Shown here: positions 41,884-51,177 of the stretch, one piece after another
Position numbering within the stretch: the stretch's first letter is position 1
Layout of the letters: every line of letters starts with the position of its first letter
DNA from: Prevotella sp.
GTDB taxonomy: Bacteria > Bacteroidota > Bacteroidia > Bacteroidales > Bacteroidaceae
Reading direction: 5' to 3'
Assembly (NCBI GenBank): GCA_017557185.1
Contig: JAFZAP010000062.1
Span: forward strand, 56,511-120,510
DNA: 64,000 nucleotides
Notes under the pieces: generated by a model
Seen by the model: the letters and a program-made list of their open reading frames with translations, nothing else
Told to the model about the DNA's origin: nothing
Database searches by the model: none
Made by a program: the position numbers and the translations under genes

Positions 41884-41902
41884 AATCGTAAATAACACTC
41901 CT

Positions 41903-42514
41903 TTGGACCAGCAATATCCCTCATCGCTCCTTGAAAAAGCTGTGCAGGAGTTCTCGAAACTGCCTGGCATCGGTCGCAAGACGGCACTTCGCTTGTCGCT
42001 CCACCTGTTGCGGCAAGACACTGAGACCGTTGACGCCTTCGGGGAGGCTGTCGTGAGGTTGAAGCACGATATACGCTATTGCTCGGTGTGCCATAATATC
42101 AGCGACACCGATGTGTGCCCCATCTGTAGCGACCACCGTCGTGACCGCTCTATGATCTGTGTTGTGGAGAACATACAAGATGTGATGGCGGTTGAGAACA
42201 CGCAGCAGTTCAGTGGGCTCTATCATGTGTTGGGAGGTATCATCTCGCCGATGGACGGCATTGGTCCTACCGACATCGAGATTGATTCGCTGGTGAGCAG
42301 GGTGGAGCAGGGCGGCATCAACGAGGTGATTCTGGCGTTGAGTTCAACGATGGAGGGCGATACGACCAATTTCTATATCTCGCGTCGGCTGGCTCATACG
42401 GGTGTGAAGATCAGCGTCATCGCGCGTGGTATCAGCGTAGGCGACGAGTTGGAATATACGGATGAGGTGACGTTGGGGCGTTCGATCCTCAATCGTACAC
42501 CGATGACGAAATGA
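41903..42514 (+). CDS. recR: Recombination mediator protein RecR
   Basis: The 203-residue protein has the helix-hairpin-helix region ([17 protein letters not shown]), a C4 zinc finger (Cys60, Cys63, Cys72, Cys75), a Toprim domain and a C-terminal Walker B-like strand. With RecF and RecO it loads RecA. The N-terminus [13 protein letters not shown] is typical and is reached only from a TTG start at 41903; no ATG gives a better N-terminus. The upstream region is a dispersed repeat, so the promoter is unclear. Confidence 0.92.
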   Translation: MDQQYPSSLLEKAVQEFSKLPGIGRKTALRLSLHLLRQDTETVDAFGEAVVRLKHDIRYCSVCHNISDTDVCPICSDHRRDRSMICVVENIQDVMAVENTQQFSGLYHVLGGIISPMDGIGPTDIEIDSLVSRVEQGGINEVILALSSTMEGDTTNFYISRRLAHTGVKISVIARGISVGDELEYTDEVTLGRSILNRTPMTK

Positions 42515-42554
42515 TAGTGGATAGTTGAAAGTTTATAGTTTATAGTTGAAAGTT

Positions 42555-42980
42555 ATGGAACGTGTACTAAAAATACTGATGATTGATTTCTGGTGCGCCA
42601 TAGGTATGGTCGCGCTGGTGGTGATATTGGGTGAATGCAACATCGTGCCCTTTGAACGGTTTGATGGGGGAGATAAGACAGAGTTCTATCTGCTCACATT
42701 CATGGAACTCCTCACAATTGCGATGATTCCCCTTGCCCTGCGGCTTTTTAAGTTTCGCAAGGTGAAGGCGCAACTCGCGGAACAACGCGAGAATGCATTG
42801 ACGAAATGGGGCGTGATCCGCATGGACATGCTCTGCATACCCTTGTTTATCAATGTGGTGCTATACTACGTCTATCAGCATGCCGCCTTCGGCTATCTCG
42901 CTATCATTCTGTTTCTCTGCCTCTTCTTCGTCTATCCCAGCAAAGCCCGTTGCCAGGCAGAATTGGATGTAGAAAATTAA
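42555..42980 (+). CDS. Hypothetical inner-membrane protein
   Basis: The 141-residue protein has four hydrophobic segments (about 10-28, 48-66, 88-107, 111-130) joined by short basic loops. No family is recognised. A TTG nine bases earlier is in frame, but the Met at 42555 is preferred. It lies between recR and a glycosyltransferase gene in the same direction. Confidence 0.7.
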   Translation: MERVLKILMIDFWCAIGMVALVVILGECNIVPFERFDGGDKTEFYLLTFMELLTIAMIPLALRLFKFRKVKAQLAEQRENALTKWGVIRMDMLCIPLFINVVLYYVYQHAAFGYLAIILFLCLFFVYPSKARCQAELDVEN

Positions 42981-42981
42981 A

Positions 42982-43030
42982 CCTTTCAACTACTTGAACC
43001 GCGCCTCAGGCGCATTGAACTACTTGAACC
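42982..43030. repeat. GTTCAA-type dispersed repeat
   Basis: TTTCAACTACTTGAACCGCG and GGCGCATTGAACTACTTGAA flank a GCGCC-type palindrome between two genes. Confidence 0.5.
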
Positions 43031-43034
43031 TTTT

Positions 43035-44225
43035 ATGAAACTCTCGGTCGTCATCGTCAGCTATAACGTGAAGCACTATGTTGCACAGTGCCTTCTCTCG
43101 TTGCGGCGTGCCCTGCAAGGCATTGACGCTGAAGTGATTGTTGTCGACAACCACTCGCACGATGGCACCGTAGACATGCTACGCGAACAATACCCTGAGG
43201 TCCAGGTTGTTGCCAGCAACCACAATCTTGGTTTTGCACGAGCGAACAATATCGCGATCGGGCAGTCGGATAGCGAATATGTGCTCCTCCTCAATCCCGA
43301 TACCGTTCTGGCTGAGGAGACGATTGCCGAGTGTCTGCAATTCATGGAAGAACATCCTCGTGCAGGCGGGCTCGGGGTTCGCATGCTTATGGCCGATGGC
43401 AATGATGCAAAGGAATCGCGGCGCGGACTGCCCACACCAGCTGTAGCGTTCTATAAGATGAGCGGACTTTGTGCTCGCTTCCCCCAAAGTCGTCGTTTCG
43501 GTCACTACTATATGGGCTACCTGCCTTGGGACGAACCAGCGCAGATAGAGGTCATCAGCGGCGCGTTCTGCTTCATGCGGCGTGCAGCGCTCAATGAAGT
43601 GGGACTTCTTGACGAAGATTTCTTCATGTATGGCGAGGATATCGATCTGAGCTACCGACTACTCAAGGGCGGTTATGAGAACTGGTATCTGCCGTCTCGC
43701 ATCCTGCACTATAAAGGCGAATCTACGCAGAAGTCGTCGTTCCGCTATGTCCATGTGTTCTACGATGCGATGCTAATTTTCTTCCGTAAGCACTATGCAC
43801 ACGCCAGTCTCTTCTTCTCGATACCCGTCAAGGCGGCTATCTATGGGAGAGCCTTTCTGGAACTATGTCGCATGCAGTTTAACCGTGCAAGACGCAGCAT
43901 GGGGTTTGTCAGCAAGCATGCTTCACAGCCGGCATTCTATGTCTTCATCGGCACCGCAGAGCATCTTGAAATGTGTCGGAAACTTGCTGCGGCGAAGGGA
44001 CTCGATGCCCAGTTCGTGGAGGGCAACGAGGAACAGCTGCCCGACGGCCATCTCAATATGTCGCTACCTGGCGAGCGCGATGTTTACGTGGTCTACGATA
44101 TTGAAGCCTATCGTTTCCATTCCATCTTCCGTATCTTCTCCAGCCGGCCGGTGGAGTGGGTGGCAATGGGTACATTCCTACCAGAAGAACAAATGATTAT
44201 TACAACCGAGGAGGTCATCAGATGA
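43035..44225 (+). CDS. Family 2 glycosyltransferase
   Basis: The 396-residue protein has a GT-A domain (about 1-250: LSVVIVSYNVKHYVAQCLLS, then LLLNPDTVL with the divalent-metal site and EDIDLSYRLLKGGYENWYLP), as in rhamnosyltransferase-like GT2 enzymes. A C-terminal extension of about 140 residues follows. It probably builds a surface polysaccharide or lipid-linked glycan; donor and acceptor are unknown. Its stop overlaps the start of the acetyltransferase gene as ATGA, which suggests coupled functions. Confidence 0.88.
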   Translation: MKLSVVIVSYNVKHYVAQCLLSLRRALQGIDAEVIVVDNHSHDGTVDMLREQYPEVQVVASNHNLGFARANNIAIGQSDSEYVLLLNPDTVLAEETIAECLQFMEEHPRAGGLGVRMLMADGNDAKESRRGLPTPAVAFYKMSGLCARFPQSRRFGHYYMGYLPWDEPAQIEVISGAFCFMRRAALNEVGLLDEDFFMYGEDIDLSYRLLKGGYENWYLPSRILHYKGESTQKSSFRYVHVFYDAMLIFFRKHYAHASLFFSIPVKAAIYGRAFLELCRMQFNRARRSMGFVSKHASQPAFYVFIGTAEHLEMCRKLAAAKGLDAQFVEGNEEQLPDGHLNMSLPGERDVYVVYDIEAYRFHSIFRIFSSRPVEWVAMGTFLPEEQMIITTEEVIR

Positions 44226-44731
44226 ATACACCAACTATCACCTTGCGCGCACTTGAACCCGAAGACCTCGATGTACTCTATGCCATCGAGAACGATACTG
44301 AGATTTGGGATGTCGGACATACCAACGTCCCTTATTCACGCTATGCTCTGCACGACTACATCGCCCATGCCTCTGCCGACATCTATGCCGATCGTCAGGT
44401 GCGACTCGCCATTGAGAACGAGGAGGGTGTGGTTGTCGGACTGATAGATGTGATGAATTTCGAACCTCGACATCAGCGGGCCGAGGTTGGCATCATCGTC
44501 AAGAAGCCGTATCGCCATGTGGGTTATGCACATGCAGCTGTCGGACAGATTCTGCAATTGGCTCAAAACCATTGGCATCTGCATCAGCTTTATGCGATTG
44601 TCGATACTCGCAACACCGATGCACTAAATCTTTTTGCCGATCTCGGCTTTACGTCGGAAAATACCCTCCAATCATGGCTCTACGATGGTAAGAACTATCG
44701 GAATGCATATCTAATGCAAAAAATTTTGTAA
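44222..44731 (+). CDS. GNAT family N-acetyltransferase
   Basis: The 169-residue protein matches the RimJ/RimL-like GNAT group: TITLRALEPEDLDVLYAIEN at the start, AEVGIIVKKPYRHVGYAHAA as the acetyl-CoA-binding motif A, and a C-terminal LGFTSENTLQSW. The substrate is not evident; linkage to the glycosyltransferase gene allows acetylation of a sugar precursor, as inference. The Met at 44222 is chosen because it overlaps the upstream stop and gives the canonical N-terminus. Confidence 0.85.
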   Translation: MNTPTITLRALEPEDLDVLYAIENDTEIWDVGHTNVPYSRYALHDYIAHASADIYADRQVRLAIENEEGVVVGLIDVMNFEPRHQRAEVGIIVKKPYRHVGYAHAAVGQILQLAQNHWHLHQLYAIVDTRNTDALNLFADLGFTSENTLQSWLYDGKNYRNAYLMQKIL

Positions 44732-44746
44732 AAAAGTGGCGGAAGA

Positions 44747-44778
44747 TTTGGTGGAACAAAAAAATATCACTACCTTTG
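44747..44778 (+). promoter_or_regulatory. Promoter of the tRNA-Asp pair
   Basis: TTTG at 44747-44750 and TACCTTTG at 44771-44778 are 20 bases apart, 30 bases before the first tRNA. Confidence 0.78.
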
Positions 44779-44807
44779 CATCCGCAATTCAGAATTAAGC
44801 CAAGAAT

Positions 44808-44881
44808 GGTGCGTTAGTTCAGTAGGTTAGAATGCCTGCCTGTCACGCAGGAGGTCACGAGTTCGAGTCTCGTACGCACCG
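44808..44881 (+). tRNA. tRNA-Asp (GUC), copy 1
   Basis: A full cloverleaf of 74 bases: acceptor GGTGCGT with ACGCACC, anticodon stem CCTGC/GCAGG around loop CTGTCAC, and GTTCGAGTC in the T arm. The anticodon is GTC at 44842-44844. CCA is not encoded. Confidence 0.96.
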
Positions 44882-44922
44882 CTTTGAAAGCGGAAAGAAT
44901 TCATAAAATTGCATCACTTTAA

Positions 44923-44996
44923 GGTGCGTTAGTTCAGTAGGTTAGAATGCCTGCCTGTCACGCAGGAGGTCACGAGTTCGAGTCTCGTACGCACCG
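44923..44996 (+). tRNA. tRNA-Asp (GUC), copy 2
   Basis: Identical to copy 1 over all 74 bases, 115 bases downstream, with anticodon GTC at 44957-44959. The two are likely to be processed from one precursor ended by the terminator at 45003. Confidence 0.96.
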
Positions 44997-45002
44997 CAGA
45001 AG

Positions 45003-45028
45003 CCTTCCCAAATTGGGGAGGTTTTTTT
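45003..45028 (+). terminator. Terminator of the tRNA-Asp unit
   Basis: CCTTCCC pairs with GGGGAGG (one wobble) around a five-base loop and is followed by seven T. Confidence 0.88.
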
Positions 45029-45109
45029 GTTTCAGAAAGCTACTCTCGCCCCATATTACTCTTTAAAGCGAAATATTCGGACGATTCTTGATAAAAAATC
45101 CTGAAAAAA

Positions 45110-45141
45110 TTTGGCTAATTGCTTGATTTTTACTAACTTTG
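45110..45141 (+). promoter_or_regulatory. Promoter of infC-rpmI-rplT
   Basis: TTTG at 45110-45113 and TAACTTTG at 45134-45141 are 20 bases apart. The region TTTTTACTAACTTTGCAGCC is the same as at the map promoter. Confidence 0.8.
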
Positions 45142-45178
45142 CAGCCGTTTAGCAAAATTGTACAATTAAAATTAGTTA

Positions 45179-45862
45179 ATGAAGAACGACAAAATGAAGA
45201 ATCAGTACCGCGTGAATGAGCAGATTCGCGTTCGGGAAGTGCGTATTGTAGGTGATGGCGGTAGTACCGTTATGCCTACTCGACAGGCTCTTGACATGGC
45301 TCATCAGCAGGGTGTTGACCTTGTGGAGATTTCGCCCAATGCTCAGCCGCCTGTTTGTCGCCTCATTGACTACAGCAAGTTCCTTTATCAGCAGAAGAAG
45401 CATCAGAAGGAGATGAAGGCCAAGCAGGTGAAGGTGGAAGTGAAGGAGATTCGCTTCGGACCCCAGACCGACGACCACGACTATAACTTCAAGCTGAAGC
45501 ACGCCAAGGAATTCCTTGAGGAAGGCAACAAGGTGCGTGCATATGTGTTCTTCCGCGGACGTAGCATCCTGTTCAAGGAGCAAGGCGAGGTTCTGCTGTT
45601 GCGTTTTGCTAATGACCTGGAGGAATATGCCAAGGTGGAGCAGCTACCCCGTCTGGAAGGCAAGAAGATGTTCCTCTTCCTCGCTCCCAAGAAAGCCGGT
45701 GTGGCCAAGAAGAGTCAGCAGAAGCGCGACAACGAGCGTCGCGAAGCTGAAGCCAAGGCCGCCGCTGAGCAACAGGCTGAGGCCAATGCAGCCGCCAACG
45801 GTCTGCTGGCCAACGCCAAGGGTGGCGAAGACCTGCTGAAGAAATTGCAGGAAGGCGAATAA
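45179..45862 (+). CDS. infC: Translation initiation factor IF-3
   Basis: The 227-residue protein has IF3-N (about 7-80: [19 protein letters not shown]) and IF3-C (about 85-170: [20 protein letters not shown]). It then carries a C-terminal Ala/Glu/Lys-rich tail of about 45 residues that the E. coli protein lacks. It prevents subunit joining and proofreads initiation. The start is ATG, not the rare AUU codon used for autoregulation in E. coli. It is followed by rpmI and rplT in the usual order. Confidence 0.95.
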   Translation: MKNDKMKNQYRVNEQIRVREVRIVGDGGSTVMPTRQALDMAHQQGVDLVEISPNAQPPVCRLIDYSKFLYQQKKHQKEMKAKQVKVEVKEIRFGPQTDDHDYNFKLKHAKEFLEEGNKVRAYVFFRGRSILFKEQGEVLLLRFANDLEEYAKVEQLPRLEGKKMFLFLAPKKAGVAKKSQQKRDNERREAEAKAAAEQQAEANAAANGLLANAKGGEDLLKKLQEGE

Positions 45863-45944
45863 ATCAATCGTAGAGAAATAAAGGTGCGTAACGCCCGGTA
45901 TATGCGTTGCCGCCGCTAATAATAACAATTAAAAACAAAAAACA

Positions 45945-46142
45945 ATGCCAAAAGTAAAGACAAACTCCGGTGCCAAGAAGCGTTTCAGCTTCACCGGAAC
46001 AGGTAAAATCAAGCGTCATCACGCTTATCACAGTCACATTCTGACTAAGAAGACAAAGAAGCAGAAGAGAAACCTGGTGCATCAGGCCATCGTCGACAAG
46101 TCGAACATGAAGCAGGTTCGCGACCTGCTCTGCCTCCGTTAA
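45945..46142 (+). CDS. rpmI: 50S ribosomal protein L35
   Basis: The 65-residue basic protein starts [20 protein letters not shown] and has the typical [14 protein letters not shown] segment. It lies between infC and rplT. Confidence 0.96.
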   Translation: MPKVKTNSGAKKRFSFTGTGKIKRHHAYHSHILTKKTKKQKRNLVHQAIVDKSNMKQVRDLLCLR

Positions 46143-46183
46143 GTGTTAACCCTTTTGTTGAACGTTAAAAGAAGAAAAGAACT

Positions 46184-46528
46184 ATGCCAAGATCAGTAAA
46201 TCATGTTGCCTCGAAGGCACGCAGAACTCGCATTCTGAAGCTCACTAAGGGTTATTTTGGAGCTCGCAAGAACGTATGGACCGTTGCCAAGAATACTTGG
46301 GAGAAGGGTCTCACCTATGCATATCGTGATCGTCGTAATAAGAAGCGCACTTTCCGCGCTCTGTGGATCCAGCGTATCAACGCTGCCGCTCGCATGGAGG
46401 GTATGAGCTACTCACAGCTCATGGGTGCTCTGCACAAGGCTGGTATCGAGATCAACCGTAAGGTGCTCGCCGACCTCGCTATGAACAACCCCGAGGCTTT
46501 CAAGGCCATCGTCGAGAAGGTGAAGTAA
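46184..46528 (+). CDS. rplT: 50S ribosomal protein L20
   Basis: The 114-residue protein matches L20 throughout ([40 protein letters not shown]). In other bacteria L20 represses this operon by binding its leader; no such site is recognised by eye here. A strong terminator follows 28 bases after the stop. Confidence 0.96.
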   Translation: MPRSVNHVASKARRTRILKLTKGYFGARKNVWTVAKNTWEKGLTYAYRDRRNKKRTFRALWIQRINAAARMEGMSYSQLMGALHKAGIEINRKVLADLAMNNPEAFKAIVEKVK

Positions 46529-46556
46529 TCAGTAGAAACACTTCTGAAAACTTAAA

Positions 46557-46591
46557 GGAGTTGCATCCACATGGGTGCAACTCCTTTTTTT
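46557..46591 (+). terminator. Terminator of the infC operon
   Basis: A 12-bp stem (GGAGTTGCATCC with GGGTGCAACTCC, one wobble) with loop ACAT and seven T. It ends just before the 3' end of the convergent tex gene. Confidence 0.92.
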
Positions 46592-46592
46592 G

Positions 46593-48719
46593 TTATTTGC
46601 GCATGCTTAGCGAGATGCGATTGCGTTGAAGATCAACTTCCAGAACCCGCACTTCTACATGCTGGTGCAAGTGAACGACTTCGTTGGCGTCACGCACGTA
46701 GCGGTTGGCCAGTTGTGAGACATGCACGAGGCCGTCCTGGTGAACGCCGATGTCAACAAAGCATCCGAACTTCGTGATGTTCGTGACGATACCAGGCAAC
46801 ACCATTCCTACCTTCAAGTCTTCTATCTCATGAACGGAATTATCGAACTCAAAGGTCTCAGCCTCACCACGTGGGTCGCGCCCGGGCTTCTCCAACTCAC
46901 GCATGATGTCAGTCAGCGTGGGCATTCCCACTTCAGCATTCACATAGCGATGCAGGTCGATCTGTTTCTGTCGTTCCTTGTCTTGAATGAGCTCGGCTAC
47001 GGTGCACCCAGAGTCCTTTGCCATTTGTTCAACCAAAGCATAACGTTCTGGATGTACGGCCGTGTTATCCAACGGGTTACGTGCACTTGGGATGCGCAAG
47101 AATCCAGCACATTGTTCGTAGGCTGATGGCCCCAGTCGTGGTACCTTCTTCAGCTGGGCACGCGAGGTGAAGGCTCCATAGTCGCGACGATAGTCGACGA
47201 TGTTCTGTGCTAATGTCGGGCCCAGTCCGCTCACGTAGGTCAGCAAGTGTTGTGATGCTGTGTTGAGGTTCACACCCACCAGGTTCACGCAGCTTTCTAC
47301 GGTCTGGTCCAGACTCTTCTTTAGTTTGCTTTGATCTACGTCGTGCTGGTATTGTCCGACGCCAATGCTCTTTGGGTCGATCTTCACCAATTCAGCAAGT
47401 GGATCCATCAGTCTTCTACCAATGGAAACGGCACCACGAACGGTGACATCCTCGTCGGGAAACTCCTCACGGGCGATCTTCGAAGCCGAGTAGATGCTGG
47501 CTCCGTCCTCACTCACTACATAGACACTGGCAGTATCGGCTTCTCGGAGGATTTCGGAAGTCTCGCGGCTGGCGGTTCCGTTTCCCACAGCTATTGCCTC
47601 TACCTGGTATTTTTCGGCGATGTCACGGAACTGAAGCATTGCCTGCAGGCGTGTGCCTCGGGGTGGGAAGGGATAGACCACTTCGTGGTGGAGCAAATTG
47701 CCTTGTGCATCGAGGCACACCACTTTGCATCCCGTGCGGATTCCGGGGTCGACACCCATCACTCGCTTCTGGCCAAGAGGTGCGTCGAGCAGGAGCTGGC
47801 GCAGATTCTCGGCAAATACGCCTATGGCTTCCTCGTCGGCTTTCACTTTGGCGGCTGCTGCAGTCTCGGTTTCTATCGAAGGTTCCAGCAGACGCTTGTA
47901 GGCATCGTCGGCAGCTTCGGCAACAAGGTCGCTACAGGGTCCGTAGCCACGCACGAACTGCCGTTGCAAACGCTCGATAGCTCGTTCGTCGTCGACGCTT
48001 AGTTTCACTCTCAGGAAACCTTCGCTTTCTCCGCGTCGCATAGCCAGCAGACGATTGCCCGAGCAGCGGCGCAAGGGTTCTGAGAAATCGAAGTAGTCGC
48101 GGAACTTGCCGGCTCCCTCGTCATCGCGTTTTGCCTTCACCACCTTCGACGCAATGATTGCCTCGCGCGAGAACGTATTGCGCAAGCGCTGTCGGGCTTG
48201 GGCGTCTTCGCTCATCATTTCGGCAATAATATCCTTTGCGCCTGCAATCGCATCGTCAGGAGTGGCAATCAGGTCTTTGTTGACATATCGACGTGCTACC
48301 TCCTTGATGTTGCGCTCACGCTGCTTAAGGATGATTTGCGCCAACGGCTCCAGTCCTTGCTCGCGAGCTATCTGCGCACGAGTGCGACGACGAGGCTTAT
48401 AGGGCAGGTAGAGGTCTTCCAACTCAGTTGCGTTCCAGGTCTGTTCAATCTGCTTCTGCAGCTCTGGCGTGAGTTTCTCTTGCTCGCCGATAGTTTTCAG
48501 GATGGTTTCCTTGCGTTTGGCCAGTTCTTTCAACTTGTCGTATTGATCGCTGATCTGACCAATGCGAACCTCGTCGAGCCCTCCCGTGCGTTCCTTTCTG
48601 TAACGAGCGATGAAGGGAATGGTGGCGCCTTCGTCGAGGAGCGTAATCGTGTTGGCAACAGCCCCTTCGCGTAAGGAAAGAGCCTCCGCAATGATTTTCG
48701 AAAATATAGTAATATCCAT
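46593..48719 (-). CDS. tex: Tex family RNA-binding transcription accessory protein
   Basis: The 708-residue protein has the Tex architecture: N-terminal helical domain (FIARYRKERTGGLDEVRIGQ), YqgF-like domain (VMGVDPGIRTGCKVVCLD), helix-hairpin-helix region (VSGLGPTLAQNIVDYR) and a C-terminal S1 RNA-binding domain (GMVLPGIVTNITKFGCFVDI). Tex is a nucleic-acid-binding factor linked to transcription processivity and stress. It is convergent with rplT and separated by the shared terminator. Confidence 0.93.
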   Translation of the reverse strand: MDITIFSKIIAEALSLREGAVANTITLLDEGATIPFIARYRKERTGGLDEVRIGQISDQYDKLKELAKRKETILKTIGEQEKLTPELQKQIEQTWNATELEDLYLPYKPRRRTRAQIAREQGLEPLAQIILKQRERNIKEVARRYVNKDLIATPDDAIAGAKDIIAEMMSEDAQARQRLRNTFSREAIIASKVVKAKRDDEGAGKFRDYFDFSEPLRRCSGNRLLAMRRGESEGFLRVKLSVDDERAIERLQRQFVRGYGPCSDLVAEAADDAYKRLLEPSIETETAAAAKVKADEEAIGVFAENLRQLLLDAPLGQKRVMGVDPGIRTGCKVVCLDAQGNLLHHEVVYPFPPRGTRLQAMLQFRDIAEKYQVEAIAVGNGTASRETSEILREADTASVYVVSEDGASIYSASKIAREEFPDEDVTVRGAVSIGRRLMDPLAELVKIDPKSIGVGQYQHDVDQSKLKKSLDQTVESCVNLVGVNLNTASQHLLTYVSGLGPTLAQNIVDYRRDYGAFTSRAQLKKVPRLGPSAYEQCAGFLRIPSARNPLDNTAVHPERYALVEQMAKDSGCTVAELIQDKERQKQIDLHRYVNAEVGMPTLTDIMRELEKPGRDPRGEAETFEFDNSVHEIEDLKVGMVLPGIVTNITKFGCFVDIGVHQDGLVHVSQLANRYVRDANEVVHLHQHVEVRVLEVDLQRNRISLSMRK

Positions 48720-48745
48720 AGGTTTGAGTTTCGAGTTCTTACTTC

Positions 48746-49609
48746 TTATGCTCTCTCTCCTTTAGTCGACTGGGGTGAGGCTCTTAATTCCCAGAAGGCT
48801 ACGGCCGATGCCGCTGCTACATTCAGTGAATCCACACCGTGAGCCATTGGGATGCGCACTACGTAGTCGGCAGCAGCGATAGTGCTCTTAGGGAGTCCGT
48901 CGCCCTCTGTTCCCATGATGATGGCGAGTCGCTCCTGTTTTTTTAGAACAGGGTCGTCGAGCGATATGGAGTTATCGCTCAATGCCATTGCCGCCGTGCT
49001 GAATCCCAGTTGGTGCAATTCGTTGAAGTAACGGCGATCGGCATCTTCTTCGTCGATCCATGTCCAAGGAACAAGGAAGACAGAACCCATCGACACGCGT
49101 ACTGCGCGACGGTTCAGCGGGTCGCATGAGTTGCGCGTCAGCAGGACGGCATCGATACCCAGTGCAGCTGCTGAGCGGAAGATGGCCCCGATGTTCGTGG
49201 TATCGCTTACTCCATCAATCACGACCACACGACGTGCCCCTTTCGTCACCTCAGCTACGCTTCGCTCTTTGGGACGGCGCATAGCACATAGAACGCCACG
49301 AGTCAGCGTGTAGCCCGTGAGAGAAGCCAGCAATTCGCGCGAGCCTGTGTAGACGGGGAAGGTGTGTTGTTTCTCCTCATCCTCTGTCCAGGCCCCGCTG
49401 ATGATTTCCTTGGCGTCTCCCTCGATATGCTTCTTTTCGCAGAGTAAGGCCACAGGTTCGTAGCCGGCTTGCAGGGCAACTTTGATGACCTTTGGACTCT
49501 CGGCGATGAAGATGCCTTTCTCGGGTTCCAGTCGGTTGCGCAGTTGTGCCTCAGTCAGTGTGCTGAACATCTGTACCCTCGGATCTGCCAGTGAATTGAT
49601 TTCTATCAT
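48746..49609 (-). CDS. SpoU/TrmH family RNA 2'-O-methyltransferase
   Basis: The 287-residue protein has an N-terminal substrate-binding domain (INSLADPRVQMFSTLTEAQL) and a SPOUT methyltransferase domain with the family motifs NIGAIFRSAAALG, IMGTEGDGLP and IPMAHGVDSLNVAAASAVAF. It methylates a ribose in rRNA or tRNA; the site is not evident. The last residues (LRASPQSTKGERA) are encoded by a copy of the gene-end repeat. The frame is open upstream to 49678, but that part is also repeat sequence, so the Met at 49609 is used. Confidence 0.88.
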   Translation of the reverse strand: MIEINSLADPRVQMFSTLTEAQLRNRLEPEKGIFIAESPKVIKVALQAGYEPVALLCEKKHIEGDAKEIISGAWTEDEEKQHTFPVYTGSRELLASLTGYTLTRGVLCAMRRPKERSVAEVTKGARRVVVIDGVSDTTNIGAIFRSAAALGIDAVLLTRNSCDPLNRRAVRVSMGSVFLVPWTWIDEEDADRRYFNELHQLGFSTAAMALSDNSISLDDPVLKKQERLAIIMGTEGDGLPKSTIAAADYVVRIPMAHGVDSLNVAAASAVAFWELRASPQSTKGERA

Positions 49610-49635
49610 TGGAAGAATATATAATGAGTGGGATG

Positions 49636-49748
49636 TGGCTCCCCTCCCTTTGGCGACTGGGGCCTTTAGAGCAGCCATCAGTATGGCTGCGGCCCCACAA
49701 AGGGGAGCAAATCCGCCATTTGCGACGGAGGCTGGGTTGGGGAGGCTC
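49636..49748 (-). repeat. Composite gene-end repeat after the MBL gene
   Basis: Read on the minus strand it starts GGAGCCTCCCCAACCCAGCC, contains the perfect hairpin GCAGCCAT-ACTG-ATGGCTGC and ends with GGGAGGGGAGCC. It fills the gap between the MBL gene stop and the methyltransferase start. Confidence 0.6.
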
Positions 49749-50810
49749 CTATTCGTAATGTCTGATGCGCACGTCGATGCCTTCCGCCTTCAACTGCTCA
49801 GGCAACTTCGAAACGTCGGTCTGACCAAAGTGATAGGGGAACATAACACGCGGCTTGACGACCTTCGCAGCATTCACAAGCTGGTCGGTGGTCATTGTGT
49901 AAGGCTGGTTGCAGGGTAGGAATGCGATGTCGATGTCCTTCACGTCGGCCATCTCGGGAATGTCCTCCGTGTCGCCGGCGATGTAGATGCGCAGGCCGTC
50001 GAGCGTCAGGATGTAGCCGTTGTCGCGTCCCTTCGGATGGAACTGTGTATGCCCCTCCGTGTAGTTGTATGCCGGAACAGCTTCCACCTTGATGTCGTCG
50101 TCCAAAGCCAGTTTGTCGCCGTTTTTCATTACATGACCGTAGCTAGCCATCTCGGCACAACGGGGATTGGTAATGAACTGCGTCTTCGCACCACTGAGTT
50201 GTTGCAGTGCACCCTTATCGAAGTGGTCGCCGTGCTCATGGGTGACGAAGATGTAGTCGGCCTTCGGAAGTGAGGTAAAGTCAATGGTGCGGTTGCCCAG
50301 TTTACTCACAGGGTCGATCTCGATTTCCTTTCCGTCGTATTCAATGCGGATGCTGGCATGTACGAGTGCATGAAAGCGTACTATCTTTCCACTCTTCGTG
50401 CGGAAGGCATCTACCTCAGCCATATCTTTCGTCACAGGACGGCGCTTGGCTTGCCAATCAACGATGCCTCCCAGCAGGTTCACCACCTGATAGCCTTCGC
50501 CGCTGAGCATCGAGGCAGCATCGGCCGACCTCCGACCACTACGGCAATAGACAGCCACCTTACGAGCAGTGTCGAGACGCGTCTTGGCTTCCTCCATGAA
50601 TGTGCCTTTCTTCACGTCGATGTTCGTAGCGCCATCCAAGTGGCCTTCGGCAAACTCCTCTGCCGTGCGGACGTCTAACAGCTGCACGTCGGGGTTTTGT
50701 ATCAACTCTGCAAATGCCTGAACATCTGCGTTCTCAAAAGCATGCTGGCTGCAAGCCGTACTTGCGTTAAGCCCGAGCATACCCAGGATAAATGCTAATG
50801 CCTTGTTCAT
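49749..50810 (-). CDS. Exported rhodanese-metallo-beta-lactamase fusion protein
   Basis: The 353-residue protein has a signal sequence (NKALAFILGMLGLNASTA), possibly with lipid attachment at Cys20, although the lipobox is weak. A rhodanese domain follows (about 25-125) with active-site Cys89 in VYCRSGRRSAD, then a metallo-beta-lactamase-fold hydrolase (about 135-353) with ligands His191, His193, Asp195 and His196 in THEHGDHFD. The domain order and an exported location differ from the better-known cytoplasmic persulfide dioxygenase-rhodanese fusions. The substrate is unknown. It has a strong promoter of its own. Confidence 0.85.
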   Translation of the reverse strand: MNKALAFILGMLGLNASTACSQHAFENADVQAFAELIQNPDVQLLDVRTAEEFAEGHLDGATNIDVKKGTFMEEAKTRLDTARKVAVYCRSGRRSADAASMLSGEGYQVVNLLGGIVDWQAKRRPVTKDMAEVDAFRTKSGKIVRFHALVHASIRIEYDGKEIEIDPVSKLGNRTIDFTSLPKADYIFVTHEHGDHFDKGALQQLSGAKTQFITNPRCAEMASYGHVMKNGDKLALDDDIKVEAVPAYNYTEGHTQFHPKGRDNGYILTLDGLRIYIAGDTEDIPEMADVKDIDIAFLPCNQPYTMTTDQLVNAAKVVKPRVMFPYHFGQTDVSKLPEQLKAEGIDVRIRHYE

Positions 50811-50837
50811 AATTCTAGCGTTTGATGATTTTGGGGA

Positions 50838-50868
50838 CAAAGATAATGAAAACCGAGCGCAGAACAAA
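50838..50868 (-). promoter_or_regulatory. Promoter of the rhodanese-MBL gene
   Basis: On the minus strand TTTG at 50868-50865 and TATCTTTG at 50845-50838 are exactly 19 bases apart. Confidence 0.78.
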
Positions 50869-51085
50869 ATAAATCGCGATTTTTTTTTATGCTGAACCGA
50901 TGGAGCAGCGAGACAGAGCGGAATTAATTCCAGCTATGTCGAGTCGTGACTGAGGTCGACCGAAGGTCAAGTGTATCTTATCTTCGGCGGAGCCAAAGAA
51001 GAGGAAAAATAATGAATATTTGACTATTGTGCATGAATTCTTCTTTTTTATCACCTTTTTTCTTCTGTAATTCATGTTTTTTCGC

Positions 51086-51093
51086 TACCTTTG
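51086..51093 (+). promoter_or_regulatory. Upstream candidate promoter of the accessory operon
   Basis: TACCTTTG matches the -7 consensus; the -33 region (TTTTTTCTTCTG) is only approximate. It would add about 90 bases to the leader started at 51178. Confidence 0.45.
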
Positions 51094-51177
51094 CTAGCAG
51101 GATATGGGAATGACCCATTTTTCCTGCAAATACAAAAAAATACAGCTCACAAATGAACGTTTTTCAAAAACTTTTCG

